Shown here: positions 11,613 through 21,182 of the stretch, piece by piece
Numbering within the stretch: position 1 is the first letter of the stretch
Layout of the letters: every line of letters starts with the position of its first letter
Notes under the pieces: generated by a model
The model's database searches: none
Seen by the model: only the letters and a program-made list of their open reading frames with translations
What the model was told of the DNA's origin: nothing
Program-made: the position numbers and the translations under genes
NCBI GenBank assembly: GCA_949592205.1
Contig: CATIUR010000006.1
Coordinates: 5,279,001-5,343,000, forward strand
Direction of reading: 5' to 3'
DNA: 64,000 nt
Source: Helichrysum umbraculigerum
Lineage: Eukaryota > Streptophyta > Magnoliopsida > Asterales > Asteraceae

Positions 11613-11952
11613 TAAGGTTATAGCGAACTAGGTTGCATTTAGTGGGCCTAGACTATGACCGTAGGCAGTATTCCCTATTAGGCATGACTGGTTCGGTGAT
11701 CATATCATACGCATTTAATTTAACATAGCCTGATCAACTATGTATAATTAAATGAAGATGGTGAGAGATCTGAAAGGGGTTATGGCTGAACAGGATACAC
11801 TAGTTGACTCTGACCACGAGAGAACCGAGACTTCTACTTGTTTTGTGCTAGACACAACTAGGTGGATAATATGTATATATGGGTTATACATATATGGTTA
11901 TGCCTATTAATATCTTCATATACTAGGTAATATACTTATGGTTCGGATACGC

Positions 11953-12110
11953 CTTAGAACTCGCCAACGGTAAGTTGATCGAGTCTAGAAAATAGTACCG
12001 GGATGTGCCCTGGCTTCGAGGGTCATCTCTTCGAATTAGGCTTACCCTGGTAGAGTTAAGAACTTCGACATTCTATTCGGTACAGACCGATTAACAGCGA
12101 ATCACCACTC
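11953..12110 (+). pseudogene. Displaced protease fragment in the leader of the gag-only element
   Basis: Translation gives [11 protein letters not shown], a VPGC segment and NFDILFGTDRL, which align with the [12 protein letters not shown]...[11 protein letters not shown] part of the protease in the intact element at 21183-31185. One stop (TAG near 12037) interrupts it. Protease normally follows gag, but this piece lies upstream of gag, where related elements carry the extra upstream ORF. It therefore looks like a rearrangement. It is short, so the assignment is probable rather than certain. Confidence 0.6.
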
Positions 12111-12409
12111 ACTCACCTATCATGTTTAACCTTCGGATTCGGTATTCCTCTTAGTACAAAAATCCTTTCTTGCCTCTCTATCACGTTTTGTATAACGATC
12201 GATATCTGTCCAGATGTAATATTCCCAACACTTTTGTAAACCTTAATCCTTGTAATCATTTGAATTCGCAAGTTAAATGATTACAACCACTATTATTCTA
12301 CACTATTGATTGTCACTTGTGTTGTGATATATTACCGTTATATTTACAACTACGATGATCATATTCTTATACGAAACTCTGACATGTCCCTTATCTTCAT
12401 TGAAGGAAC

Positions 12410-13519
12410 ATGCCTCCACGACGCCAAAAGTACACTCAAGCTCAGGTTGATCAACTAGTTGCTGATGCACTAATTGCTGAGCGACGACGATCTGAAGGTG
12501 CGGAAACACCACCAAGTACCACTGTGGTAAAACCTTGCAACTACAAAGACTTCCTTAGCTGCAAGCCTCTGAACTTCAACGGCACTGAAGGTGCTATTGG
12601 GTTGTTACGCTGGCTAGAAAAGACAGAGTCAGTCTTTCGCATCTGCAACTGCTCTGAGGACTGTAAGGTCAAGTTCTCCACCTATACTTTTATGGATGAT
12701 GCTCTAACATGGTGGAACACTTATGCTGACTCTGTGGGCCAAGACATTGCTTTGAAAACTCCCTGGGATGAGCTGAAGAAAATGCTCAAGGATGAGTATT
12801 GTCCTAGGGATGAGATCCAACAACTCGAGGCTGAATTCTGGAATCTCACCACTCAAGGGAATGACATTGATGGCTACACTTCTCGGTTCAATCAGTTAGC
12901 ACACTTGTGTCCCTCTACGGTCAATAAGGAATCCAAGCGTATTGAGCGCTATCTCTGGGGACTTCCCCCAAAAATTCAGGGGATGGTTACTTCATCAAAT
13001 TCTCCTACATTTCATGGTACAATACGTATGGCACACAAACTGATGGCACAGATGGTTCGTCAAGGAACCGTTGTTGACAAAAACGCCGGTAACAACTCTA
13101 GAGATAACAAAAGGAAAGCTGATGGAAACCCTGGCAACCAGAGCCAAGCCAACAAAAAGCTTGCAACTGCTAAGGCCAACACTTCTGAATCTGATGACAA
13201 GATAGGGTATAAAGGAAGCAAGCCCTATTGCTCAAAATGCAGCCTTCACCATGATGGTTCGTGTCCTTGCACCAAATGCAAGCGATTCGGGCATGTGGCC
13301 AAAGACTGCAAAACAGTCACAACTGGTACCAACACCTCAGCACCCAAAACCTGCTATGAATGCAACGGTACTGGACACTTAAGAAGGGATTGTCCAAAGC
13401 TGAAGGACAAAAACAGCAACACCGCTAAGGGCAGGTTCTATGTGCTTAACACTGAAGGTAATCACCGGAACTCGAGACTTATCGACTTACTCAACACGGG
13501 TACATTCACTCACAGATAA
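12410..13519 (+). CDS. Gag polyprotein of gag-only Ty3 element
   Basis: A 369-codon open frame starting MPPRRQKYTQAQVDQL. It aligns with the N-terminal third of the intact gag-pol at 23449-27861: the capsid-like core with NYKDFLSCKPLNF, the LRWLEKTESVF and DALTWWNTYADSVGQD segments, and DEYCPRDE (residues about 40-200). A Lys/Asn-rich linker follows, then two CCHC knuckles, CTKCKRFGHVAKDC and CYECNGTGHLRRDC (about residues 285-330). The frame leaves homology after GRFYVLN, where relatives run into protease, and stops soon after. Gag alone could still form particles if complemented by an autonomous relative. Whether it is expressed is unknown. Confidence 0.85.
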   Translation: MPPRRQKYTQAQVDQLVADALIAERRRSEGAETPPSTTVVKPCNYKDFLSCKPLNFNGTEGAIGLLRWLEKTESVFRICNCSEDCKVKFSTYTFMDDALTWWNTYADSVGQDIALKTPWDELKKMLKDEYCPRDEIQQLEAEFWNLTTQGNDIDGYTSRFNQLAHLCPSTVNKESKRIERYLWGLPPKIQGMVTSSNSPTFHGTIRMAHKLMAQMVRQGTVVDKNAGNNSRDNKRKADGNPGNQSQANKKLATAKANTSESDDKIGYKGSKPYCSKCSLHHDGSCPCTKCKRFGHVAKDCKTVTTGTNTSAPKTCYECNGTGHLRRDCPKLKDKNSNTAKGRFYVLNTEGNHRNSRLIDLLNTGTFTHR

Positions 13520-13735
13520 ACCGACTGCCTCTATACTATTTACTTTGGTAGATCTTACTTGCTGCTTAATATCTTCTATGTTTTCCCTATATTCTAAGTA
13601 CTCGATAGAATTAGGAAAACGACAACTTAGTTTCTACACGATACTGATAGAGTTTAGTTTAATCTACAACCTCACCGACTATCACAGACTTTATGAAAAT
13701 AATAGAACTTACAAGGATACTCTAGGCTACTAGTA
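13440..13735 (+). pseudogene. Degenerate protease remnant after gag
   Basis: In a frame shifted from gag, PTASILF, a run resembling the retropepsin active-site neighbourhood, and SKYSIELG align weakly with [12 protein letters not shown]...[10 protein letters not shown] of the intact element. The DTGA active site itself is gone. No RT follows; sequence passes directly into the 3' end of the internal region. Confidence 0.5.
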
Positions 13736-13930
13736 TACATTGTAGCTACACTATAGTTGCCAATTGACAGACTGACTGACCTTGCCATAATGACATAATA
13801 GTCAACACACCTCGAAACTTTTCTTTTCTATTCTTTTAGTCGCCAGTAGGGCACTAGTCAAACAAGGGGAGGAAGACAACACTAGATAGGTGTTGTCCCA
13901 CTCATAACACATAGACAATTACTAACAAAT

Positions 13931-13962
13931 TTCGGGACGAAATTCTCTTAACAATGGGAGAA
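13931..13962 (+). promoter_or_regulatory. 3' internal end and polypurine tract of gag-only element
   Basis: TTCGGGACGAAATTC followed by ACAATGGGAGAA immediately before the 3' LTR start TGTGACAC. The young element has the equivalent GGGTCGAAATTC block and AAGGGGAGAA next to its 3' LTR, so this is the plus-strand priming site by position. Confidence 0.75.
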
Positions 13963-14063
13963 TGTGACACACGGTCAAAAAGGACCAAAATTAGCAGCCA
14001 ATTTGAACTTTAAACCTTTGTACCTAGTACGAGATAGTACGAAAGTATTGGATATCATATATG

Positions 14064-14136
<73 letters not shown>

Positions 14137-16512
14137 CACAAAGATTATTTAATCACGTACAAACAAAACTGAAAGAACGCGTAACCTTAAATACGTACGT
14201 TGGTAAAAAACATTTTTAAATAAGGTATTATTAATGAGAATAATAATTATTTACTTGATATCAATTTTAAACATATTCTGTACACAGAAAACTATCCGTA
14301 TGTCCTAAGTAAAACAAAGATATAATTTTATATCTCACTTAAAACATTTTTATAAAACATTTCAATTAAAAATATATACGATTATATTTTTAGAGATTTA
14401 TCATTTTAAAAGATTATACTACTTTACGATCGGGTACACGAACACGGAGCAGAAAAATACCAAACCACTTCAATTATTGGAGCCGGTCATATAACCAGCT
14501 CCAATAATGCAATACACACACAAACACATCGATCTATCTATCTCTTTCTCTGATCTCTCTCGGTTTCTCTTCCAAGAACAACAACAACTAACACATCAAC
14601 AACATCATCACTTCATCTTCTTCTTCATAATCGGATCATCATCATCAACGTGTTCATCATCATCAATCTCACGGCCCAAGTTTAATAATTGTAAGGAAAA
14701 ACTTTAACTTTCTTTAATTTCGTGTTTTACAAACATATATCATCATGTATTGTTGTTATATAAGCGATTATGTCCAATAATTTGTTTCCCCATCGTTATC
14801 CTGTGTTTTTGATACAAACAGAGCCTGAAAAATGCCCAGATCCGGCGGATCAGTCCAAAACCTGCATTTTTACTAGATCCGGACATGATCCGGCGGATCA
14901 AGGCCATGATCCGGCGGATCACTTACAACTCAGCAAACCATATTTTGTAGTTTTGTAGTTTTGTAGTTCTCTCAGTTACGCACGTCTGGGTAGCTTGATC
15001 ACCTCAATCCAAGTTCGTATGAGGGAGATATGGCCAAAATGGTGCAGCCTCGCCAAATCAGTTTAACAACCAACTTTTATTGTATATATATATATATATA
15101 TGCAACGAATATTTTTACGAAAACAAAGCAAAATATAATTTTGAAATATAATTTCAACTCCGTCACCAACGGGCCGTACTTATTTACAAAACTAAAACAA
15201 GAACACAAACCGAATACTTTGGGCGAGATAAAACCGAATGAACACATACATGGATAGTTTAGTTAAACATCCACTTACTTAGTTTAACCTCGCGTGTTTA
15301 GGACACTAGGAGGTTACTGTTGGACAACACGTGCGTTTAGGAACGCTAGCACCCAAAGGTGAGTCTCACGGCCCCTTTTTACTGTCTTTACTTTAGGGGA
15401 GATGCATTGCTTGTTTTACTTGTATACATATATGTATGTAAGGTTTTACCGACTTGTAAATTTACTACTTGATAGACATACTACTTTACAAACTTGCTAC
15501 TTTACAAACATACCGACTTGTTGACAGGCTTTACTACCTACAAACTTACTATTTTACTGGAATACTACTTTACAGACTTTACTGACTCGCTACTCTACAA
15601 ACTTACTGTTTTACCAACTTATATACTCACTGCATGACCGACTTACAAATTTACCATTTTGCAAACTATACCGACTTACAGACCTACAGACTTACAGACT
15701 TACTAAAATGCATGAGTTACCATTAATCCAATGAAGTCCTCTGAATCATAGTTGTTAGTTATGGGATAAGCGCGAGTTTTAGTATATGGATCCATATGGG
15801 ACTGACAATCCCCGTCTGGGGTGGTAGCGTCACCACGAACCGTACTCGTATAAACAGGTGTTTTCTACTCGTTTCGTATGAGTGTTTTTGGATTAGCACT
15901 CACGGGGGCAAATTACAGACTTGTTAAGCTTCGACTATGATGGCTCGTGGCAGACTACACCGACCTTACTATACTTGTGAAATTCTTACTTACTGACCTA
16001 CTACCTTTGTACAATTATACTTTACTGTTTGGAAATTCTTTACTTACTGATACATACATTGTGAATTCTTTACTACTGACTGTTTTTACTCGTACAATAA
16101 ATTACTTACTGTTTTGTGTACAAATTCCTGTTATTGTTTGTTACAAACCTGTGAGATTCACCAACCTTTTGGTTGACGCTTTTAGTGATGCATTCTCAGG
16201 TACACAGCAACAGTAGGAATGGCCTGCAGGATATGCTAAGCTAGTACGAGTCGCATGCATACATACTTATGAAGATTTTACTTGCATTATCTTTTGTACT
16301 TTGATTATGTATTTAAAATCTTCAAAATCATTTTGCGAACTCGCTAATGATGTATATTTATGACTTGAAACCTTGTACTACTTTTGTAATGTAATGTATT
16401 TTCAAAAACGTCTCATTTAGAGTCGTTTGCTATTAATCTTTATGCTTGATTACTTAATAAGTCACGCCCCAAAATAGTCGCTTCCACAAATCACGAAATT
16501 GGGGGTGTGACA
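13963..16512 (+). repeat. 3' LTR of gag-only element (2,550 bp)
   Basis: Begins TGTGACACACGG after the purine tract and ends GGGGGTGTGACA. It has a long (TA)n run at about 14068-14135 that is shorter in the 5' copy, the palindrome cluster 14838-14921, the CCGTCACCAACGGGCC box near 15161-15176, and a damaged TATA box (TATAAACAG near 15852). It flanks sequence starting CAAGG, for which no matching left TSD was found. Confidence 0.9.
14838..14921. repeat. GATCCGGCGGATCA palindrome cluster, 3' LTR
   Basis: Homologous to 9926-10010 but with rearranged copies: three full GATCCGGCGGATCA-type units plus half-sites. It shows that the cluster changes even between the two LTRs of one insertion. Confidence 0.85.
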
Positions 16513-17301
16513 CAAGGACTGGTTTAAAGTCATAAATGACCTTTATAATATACAAATTTGTTAGGATGACGAGGAACCATTAAGTGATCCAGTTTTGTCT
16601 AGTACCTTCAGATTCTGTTCCCGTTCATAAGAAAGTAATATTAAAATTAAATTAAGATTTTGCTTATTATTCTAAATACTTTGTGATGTTAAGAACGGTC
16701 GAACTTTATAATTGATCTGCCACTCTATTCATACGAATAGGAATCCTCGTATTCCGGGAAAGGGCCATTTATTCTTCATAGGACAAGTGTTGAGAGTTGG
16801 GCATATCAGTCTAATCAGAATCATCATAACCTAGTTCCTGGGTGACATGCTAATTAAGAAATTAATTAGTAGGGAATCTAGTGTTTACATCACAAGTATC
16901 CAAGAATAATAACTACCAAATATCTTTCAGAACCGTTTCTCCAACCATCATCCGATAACTTAACTAATGAAATCTCAGCAAACACTACCTTTATCTTATC
17001 TGTTTACACGCTTTACTTTATTTTGCTTTTGTTTATTTTCCTAAGTTAGTTAATATAAAAAATCCAAAACTCCCCCACTATTTTATAAACCCTTCACTAG
17101 TTTGAAAGCCATCATCTGCCTCGTCTAAGTTTCAATTCAGTCGGTTTGAAGAACGACTCTAAGTCATACCTACCACTTTCTCACCGTTAGGATTAATATT
17201 GTTAGGAAAACTTAGGCCCCCGCACTTATAAATTTAAAACCCACTGATTGTCGCCGCTCGATGACCCCTCGAAACGACACGAGCCGCCAGGCAGCGCATC
17301 A
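16513..17301 (+). repeat. Distal noncoding part of the Athila-like element
   Basis: 789 bp without a credible ORF, from the gag-only 3' LTR to the ATCA terminus before the second CCCTA. A T-rich stretch (17005-17045), a C-rich run near 17072-17082 and the terminus GCGCATCA fit LTR or near-LTR sequence of an Athila-type element. I cannot align it convincingly to the other LTRs, so this rests mainly on position. Confidence 0.4.
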
Positions 17302-17575
17302 CCCTACTCCTATCCTCGTGATGTGTGAAAACTCATCTACTATTGCTCTAGCTTCAAATCCAGTTCAACATGCCAGAACTAAACACATTGAAATAGATTG
17401 TCACTTTGTCGTTATTAAAATCAAAGCTGGCACAATCAAACGGACGTTTATTCCATCCACCTCACAAACAATAGATATTCTCACCAAGGCTCTCCACAGA
17501 CCTTTACACTTCAATTGTCTATCCAAATTAGGCATGTGTAATGCTTACTCCATGCCTATTTGCGAGGGGGATAAT
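17302..17575 (+). pseudogene. Copia RNase H C-terminus, resumed after the insertion
   Basis: Encodes CENSSTIALASNPV..ARTKHIEIDCHFV, a DILTKALHR segment, LSKLGMCNAY and the terminal CEGDNE, the usual end of copia polyproteins. The frame reads on into the LTR in this copy. The first 100 bp duplicates 8516-8615. The purine tract GCGAGGGGGA at 17562-17571 is the expected polypurine tract. Confidence 0.85.
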
Positions 17576-17910
17576 GAAATATACACCAAATCAAAGTCAA
17601 ATCAAAAGTCAACTGCAGAGTCAAACTCAAGTCAACCTGCAATGGCATTCAGCTGTAACACTAGATCATCATATAATTAAGCTGCACAAGTCACATGTTC
17701 TATTAAATCAAAGTCTTACACATTGTAATAGAATGGAAATAGAGAATTAGTTAGTCTGTCAGAAGGTTGATACATTCAGTTACCATTGTAACCTTCTAGA
17801 ACGCTAGCTAGTGTAGTATATATAAGTTGTTCTCCTCTGTAATTCATTCTAATGAAAATAATACAAATTAATTCCCAAATTCTCTCTCAAGAACCCTAAT
17901 TCAATTAACA
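17575..17910 (+). repeat. Probable 3' LTR of the copia relic
   Basis: Starts TGAAATATACACC four bases after the purine tract and plausibly ends TTCAATTAACA. It holds a TATA-like TATATATAAG near 17817 and a typical leader-like A/C-rich end. The 5' copy is outside the window, so the borders are estimated from TG...CA, tract position and the usual short length of copia LTRs. Confidence 0.55.
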
Positions 17911-18029
17911 AGAATAACGTCGGTAGAATTCTTATATGTGTAAAACGATATTTTTTCACCCGCGAATTGCAGCTAGCGGGGCGTAATTTCATATATTTTT
18001 GGATAATTAAGTTAATAACCAATTGACCA

Positions 18030-18336
18030 GAGCATACGGTATCGACAACGTTTTAGAGCGTTGTGGACAAAATTTTGGGTGGGAACATTGTGTTAGAGTG
18101 TTCATCCACACCCACACAATGTTGTGGACGGCGTTTTGGACAAGGTTTTGGAATGGCGTGGGGAACTAAACATTGATTCTTGCTCTTTTTTTTCTTTTTT
18201 TTTCTTTTCCACACACATACACCTAATTAAAAAACAAAAATTAATAGTGAGAACACTGTCACCCACACCCCACTTTTTATGCAACAAAGTTAAATTATGC
18301 ATATTGTCAAAAACAATGTTATCACACCTTGTGCTC
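18030..18336. mobile_element. MITE, PIF/Harbinger-like (307 bp)
   Basis: Ends GAGCATACGGTATCG and (reverse-complemented) GAGCACAAGGTGTGA are imperfect inverted repeats. The length of 307 bp equals that of the element at 32157-32463, which has the same GAGCAC ends and the same GTTTTGGAC-type internal repeats. The right flank is TAA; the left flank is no longer a clear match. The open frames over it have no support. Confidence 0.6.
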
Positions 18337-18676
18337 TAAGTTAATATACAAACTTGTAATATAAGTTACTGCAATATCAATTTTGTATAAAAATTCATAA
18401 TGCACATATTATATATATTAACAATGGGAATTAACAGAGTTGTATGTAGTTTGTAAGCTACTAATCGTTCACTTCATAACATCAAGTATATGACTAATAA
18501 GATACATATTATATTTGGCAATATAATTAAGAACAAATTTAAAATATTATTATTAATGCTCACGTTGATTCATACTTTAACGATCAATTTAATATTTTTG
18601 TGGATGTGGACGTATCGATTACATTGTATTCTATTATTTTAAGAATTTAGTTACACTTGAAGTAAATAACAAAGTA

Positions 18677-18872
18677 CTTCCTCCCTCTCAGTGAAAGTGT
18701 CTACTTTGACTTTGCACACAGTTTTAGGCTTCTCCACTCACTACACTTTTTACCAATCAAATAACATATCCATCCACTAAAGTCTCTTTCAATTGGTTGA
18801 AACATGAAAGTGAACACTTATTTGGGACAACCCAAAATAATAATGTGAACACTTGTAATGGGACGGCGGAAG
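18677..18872. mobile_element. Stowaway (Tc1/mariner) MITE, TSD TA
   Basis: Inverted ends CTTCCTCCCTCTCAGTGAAAGTG and its imperfect partner at 18846-18872, flanked by TA on each side (18675-18676 and 18873-18874). The length (196 bp) and CTCCCTC-type ends are standard for Stowaway. Confidence 0.85.
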
Positions 18873-18959
18873 TATATAAGATAACAATGAAAATATTTGT
18901 GGAAAATAAAAGGAGAAGTTGTGCTTTGGTAGTATGAAAATGATCACTTGGTCGGTTTG

Positions 18960-19400
18960 GGGTATGTTTGGTAACATATCTTATAAGAGTTAAGCTTATT
19001 TTTCATATGCTCAACTTACAAACTTTGTTTGGTAGAAAAAAATTTAGGAGCTTATTGAAAAAATAAACTCTGAAAAATTAAGCTAGATGAACTAGCTCTT
19101 GGTAGCTTATTAGATGTTATGAAAGTTGAAGTTACCAAAATACCCTTTAATTTATAAGTGTTGAGTTTGGTCTCGTCCTTTTATATAAATTTACATTTAT
19201 AAGCTCAAGCTCTACCTACTCTTATATACACTTGAAAAATAATATAAGCCCCATCTTTCAGTTCCAACAATAAGCTCTAGCTCTAGATAATCTACCATAC
19301 ACTTAAAAAATAATATAAGCTCCAGCTCTCAATTCTAACAATAAGCTCTAGCTATAAGCTTCTAGCTCCAGCTTCTAGCTACTTTTTACCAAACACACCC
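18960..19400. mobile_element. TIR MITE with GGGT(A/G)TGTTTGGTA ends, hAT-like
   Basis: Left end GGGTATGTTTGGTAACA and right end TTTTTACCAAACACACCC are inverted repeats. The interior carries many AAGCTCTAGCT-type units. A clean 8-bp TSD is not visible, so the superfamily is only suggested by the TGTTTGGTA end type. Confidence 0.65.
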
Positions 19401-19530
19401 AAGTGAATAATCAGACACGCAATTCCAGCCATAACATTACGTCATTATTACTCACACCTTTCCCTCAACTATAGACTCTCACACAGCCATTCACAATGTC
19501 TCACGCCATCCCACCTCCTTATTTCTTTTT

Positions 19531-20311
19531 GAGCAAATTGCACGGATCATCCCTGTATTTTGTCAAAAATGCATGAATCATCCTTCAAAATTTTAATTAG
19601 CAGTGGACATCCCTGTGTTATGTATATTTGATCAAATGACATCCTTATTCACATGAAATGACGAATATGCCCTCAATGTTGTTTCTCTTAATATAAAAAA
19701 ATAGATTTCCTATTATATTATTAGTTTTATTTTTTCCTTTCTAGTTTACTTTTTTCCGTTTCTAAATTATGAACCTACTTTAACCACAACTAGTCAGCAC
19801 CATTTCAGTCGGAATTGGATTTGTTTTTAGGTTTTATAAAAATTTTAAGTTTCATTATCATTTGCTACTTTATAACATCAACTACTTTTACTCTTAGTTT
19901 TGATAGGATTTTTCCTACATATATGTTGATTGTTCGAATTTGGTAAAAGCTTCCTCATGGTGCTTAATTCGCTCATGTATAGCTAATCATGGGTTACGTA
20001 AATGAGTATATTAATTTGTTGCAAGAATGTTATGCACGTTTTTTAGTGAACCCGAAAGTGGATAACAATTATTTATTGTAATTGTTTGCTTTCTTAAATT
20101 AAATGTTGAATAAGAAAAATTTTAAATGCAAACAAATAGAAAATTAATTAAAAAAATTTTTGAGGATAAGGGTATATATGTCCTTTAGAGTGCAGAAGGA
20201 TGTCAATTGATCAAATATACATAATATAGGGATGTCCATTGCTATTTAATATTTTGAAGGATGATCCGTGCAATTTTGACAAAACACAGGGATGATCTGT
20301 GCAATTTACTC
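19531..20311. mobile_element. Mutator-like MITE with ~115-bp TIRs, TSD TTTCTTTTT
   Basis: The left 115 bp (GAGCAAATTGCACGG...) returns inverted at the right end, ending GCAATTTACTC, with about 85-90% identity by eye. It is flanked by the same 9 bp, TTTCTTTTT, at 19522-19530 and 20312-20320. Long TIRs and a 9-bp TSD are the hallmarks of Mutator-like elements. The 550-bp interior has no credible ORF, so it is non-autonomous. Confidence 0.85.
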
Positions 20312-20357
20312 TTTCTTTTTAATATTTTTCATGCTAAGTTGTGACAAAAGGTAATAA

Positions 20358-20639
20358 GACCACTCTCATCCATAACTGAAAATGATTGAAACCGACTGAG
20401 TCACGTCAGCGTCACGTCAGTTTTTTCAAAAACTGGCTGAAACTGAGGGACCACTGCCATCATTTATACCTTCACGTTAATTTTTGGGTCCCAGATTTAC
20501 CAATTACCTTTAAAAAAAAACGTTAATGTCATATTTTCGACGAAGAAAAGCGACGAGACGAAGTGACGAGCCGCTCCCATCGGTGTCACTTCGTCGGTTA
20601 CAAACCGACGTGAGCCAAAGCTAACCACTGGGACCAGTC
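20358..20639. mobile_element. PIF/Harbinger-like MITE (282 bp), TSD TAA
   Basis: Ends GACCACTCTCATCCA and (reverse-complemented) GACTGGTCCCAGTGG, flanked by TAA at 20355-20357 and 20640-20642. It closely resembles 34966-35246 (281 bp), sharing CACGTCAG and the TTTTTGGGTCCCA and TTTACCAATT blocks. The right TAA is at the same time the left TSD of the neighbouring Harbinger element. Confidence 0.75.
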
Positions 20640-20986
20640 TAAGACTGCTCCCAATGGGTGACACAAACTGACGCGTCAGTTTGTGCCACCTCTGCGCCAC
20701 ATCAGCTTTTTTCCCAACTGACACAAACTGACATTTCACTGCCTACAGTAACATCACTTCTCTTTTTTCAGGGCCCCACACACTATTTTCTCTATTTATT
20801 TAATACACAAACTTAAATAACACATATTTTAAAATTAAAAACATTACATTAATATAAAATAAAACATTACAAAGCCTAAAAAAAATTACATTTATTAAAA
20901 AGAAATTAAAAACATTACAAATCCTAAAAAAAAAAACATTACAAATCCTAAAAAAAATACATTTACTAATAAGAAAATACAACTAG

Positions 20987-21182
20987 CTAACGCGATCTGA
21001 AATTTGGTGGGAGACTCGAGATGTGTTCGATGAGAGCTTCGCGAAGTTGATGATGCACGGCACGGTCACGTATTTCCTTATCCATACGTATGTGCGTTTA
21101 ACCCTTTCTTCCCACGATCGTTGAGGTAGATTATCCGGGTTTGCCAAATAGTCTTCCTCGTGTGAACACATATTGCGTGCAT
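20987..21182 (-). pseudogene. Harbinger transposase C-terminus (frameshifted)
   Basis: Minus-strand reading gives NMCSHEED...DNLPQRSWEERVK. After a one-base frame change it continues RDRAVHHQLREALIEHISSL and ends at a TAG stop (20989-20987). The xRDRAxHxxLRxALIEHI tail is typical of plant PIF/Harbinger (ALP1-like) DDE transposases. The coding run continues upstream in 31186-31348 across the Ty3 insertion, where C.ILYNMI..DN is visible. Confidence 0.75.

Larger units (their letters stand above)
9116..16512 (+). mobile_element. Gag-only Ty3-type element with two ~2.5-kb LTRs
   Basis: Two long direct repeats (9116-11596 and 13963-16512) flank a 2,366-bp internal region with a PBS, a gag ORF and a purine-rich tract, but no RT, RNase H or integrase. 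The repeats are very similar, differing by scattered substitutions, a longer TA run in the 3' copy and small indels. The first ~25 bp of the 5' LTR do not match the 3' copy, and I find no TSD, so the left border is uncertain by a few bases. This matches the known class of non-autonomous LTR elements that keep gag only. Confidence 0.85.
8621..17301 (+). mobile_element. Athila-like LTR element relic nested in copia, TSD CCCTA
   Basis: The left border TGATATCGCG and right border GCGCATCA have the inverted TGAT...ATCA ends of an LTR element. Both flanks are CCCTA (8616-8620 and 17302-17306). The left 495 bp matches the LTR family seen on the minus strand at 51190-51062 and 46388-45573: shared terminus, the AATCAAGCAAAA(T/C)GGA block, and the rare TTCGTTATGCGTCCG box. 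Most of the element is gone, replaced by a nested Ty3 element at 9116-16512. The distal 789 bp (16513-17301) is noncoding. Athila membership is inferred from the LTR resemblance. Confidence 0.6.
6131..17910 (+). mobile_element. Ty1/copia retrotransposon relic, split by nested insertions
   Basis: Copia-type coding sequence in the order GAG-pre-integrase, integrase, RT, RNase H runs from 6131 to 8620. After a nested insertion (8621-17301) it resumes with the RNase H end at 17302, a purine tract near 17564-17571 and a probable LTR at 17575-17910. The integrase-before-RT order is diagnostic of Ty1/copia. Gag, protease and the 5' LTR are missing because element A sits at the left break; they should lie left of the window. 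Multiple stops and deletions mark an old copy. Confidence 0.85.

Noticed and set aside
20800..20982. 60-codon Phe/Asn-rich minus-strand ORF
   Set aside because: AT-rich 3' end of the Harbinger derivative, downstream of the transposase stop; no coding character.
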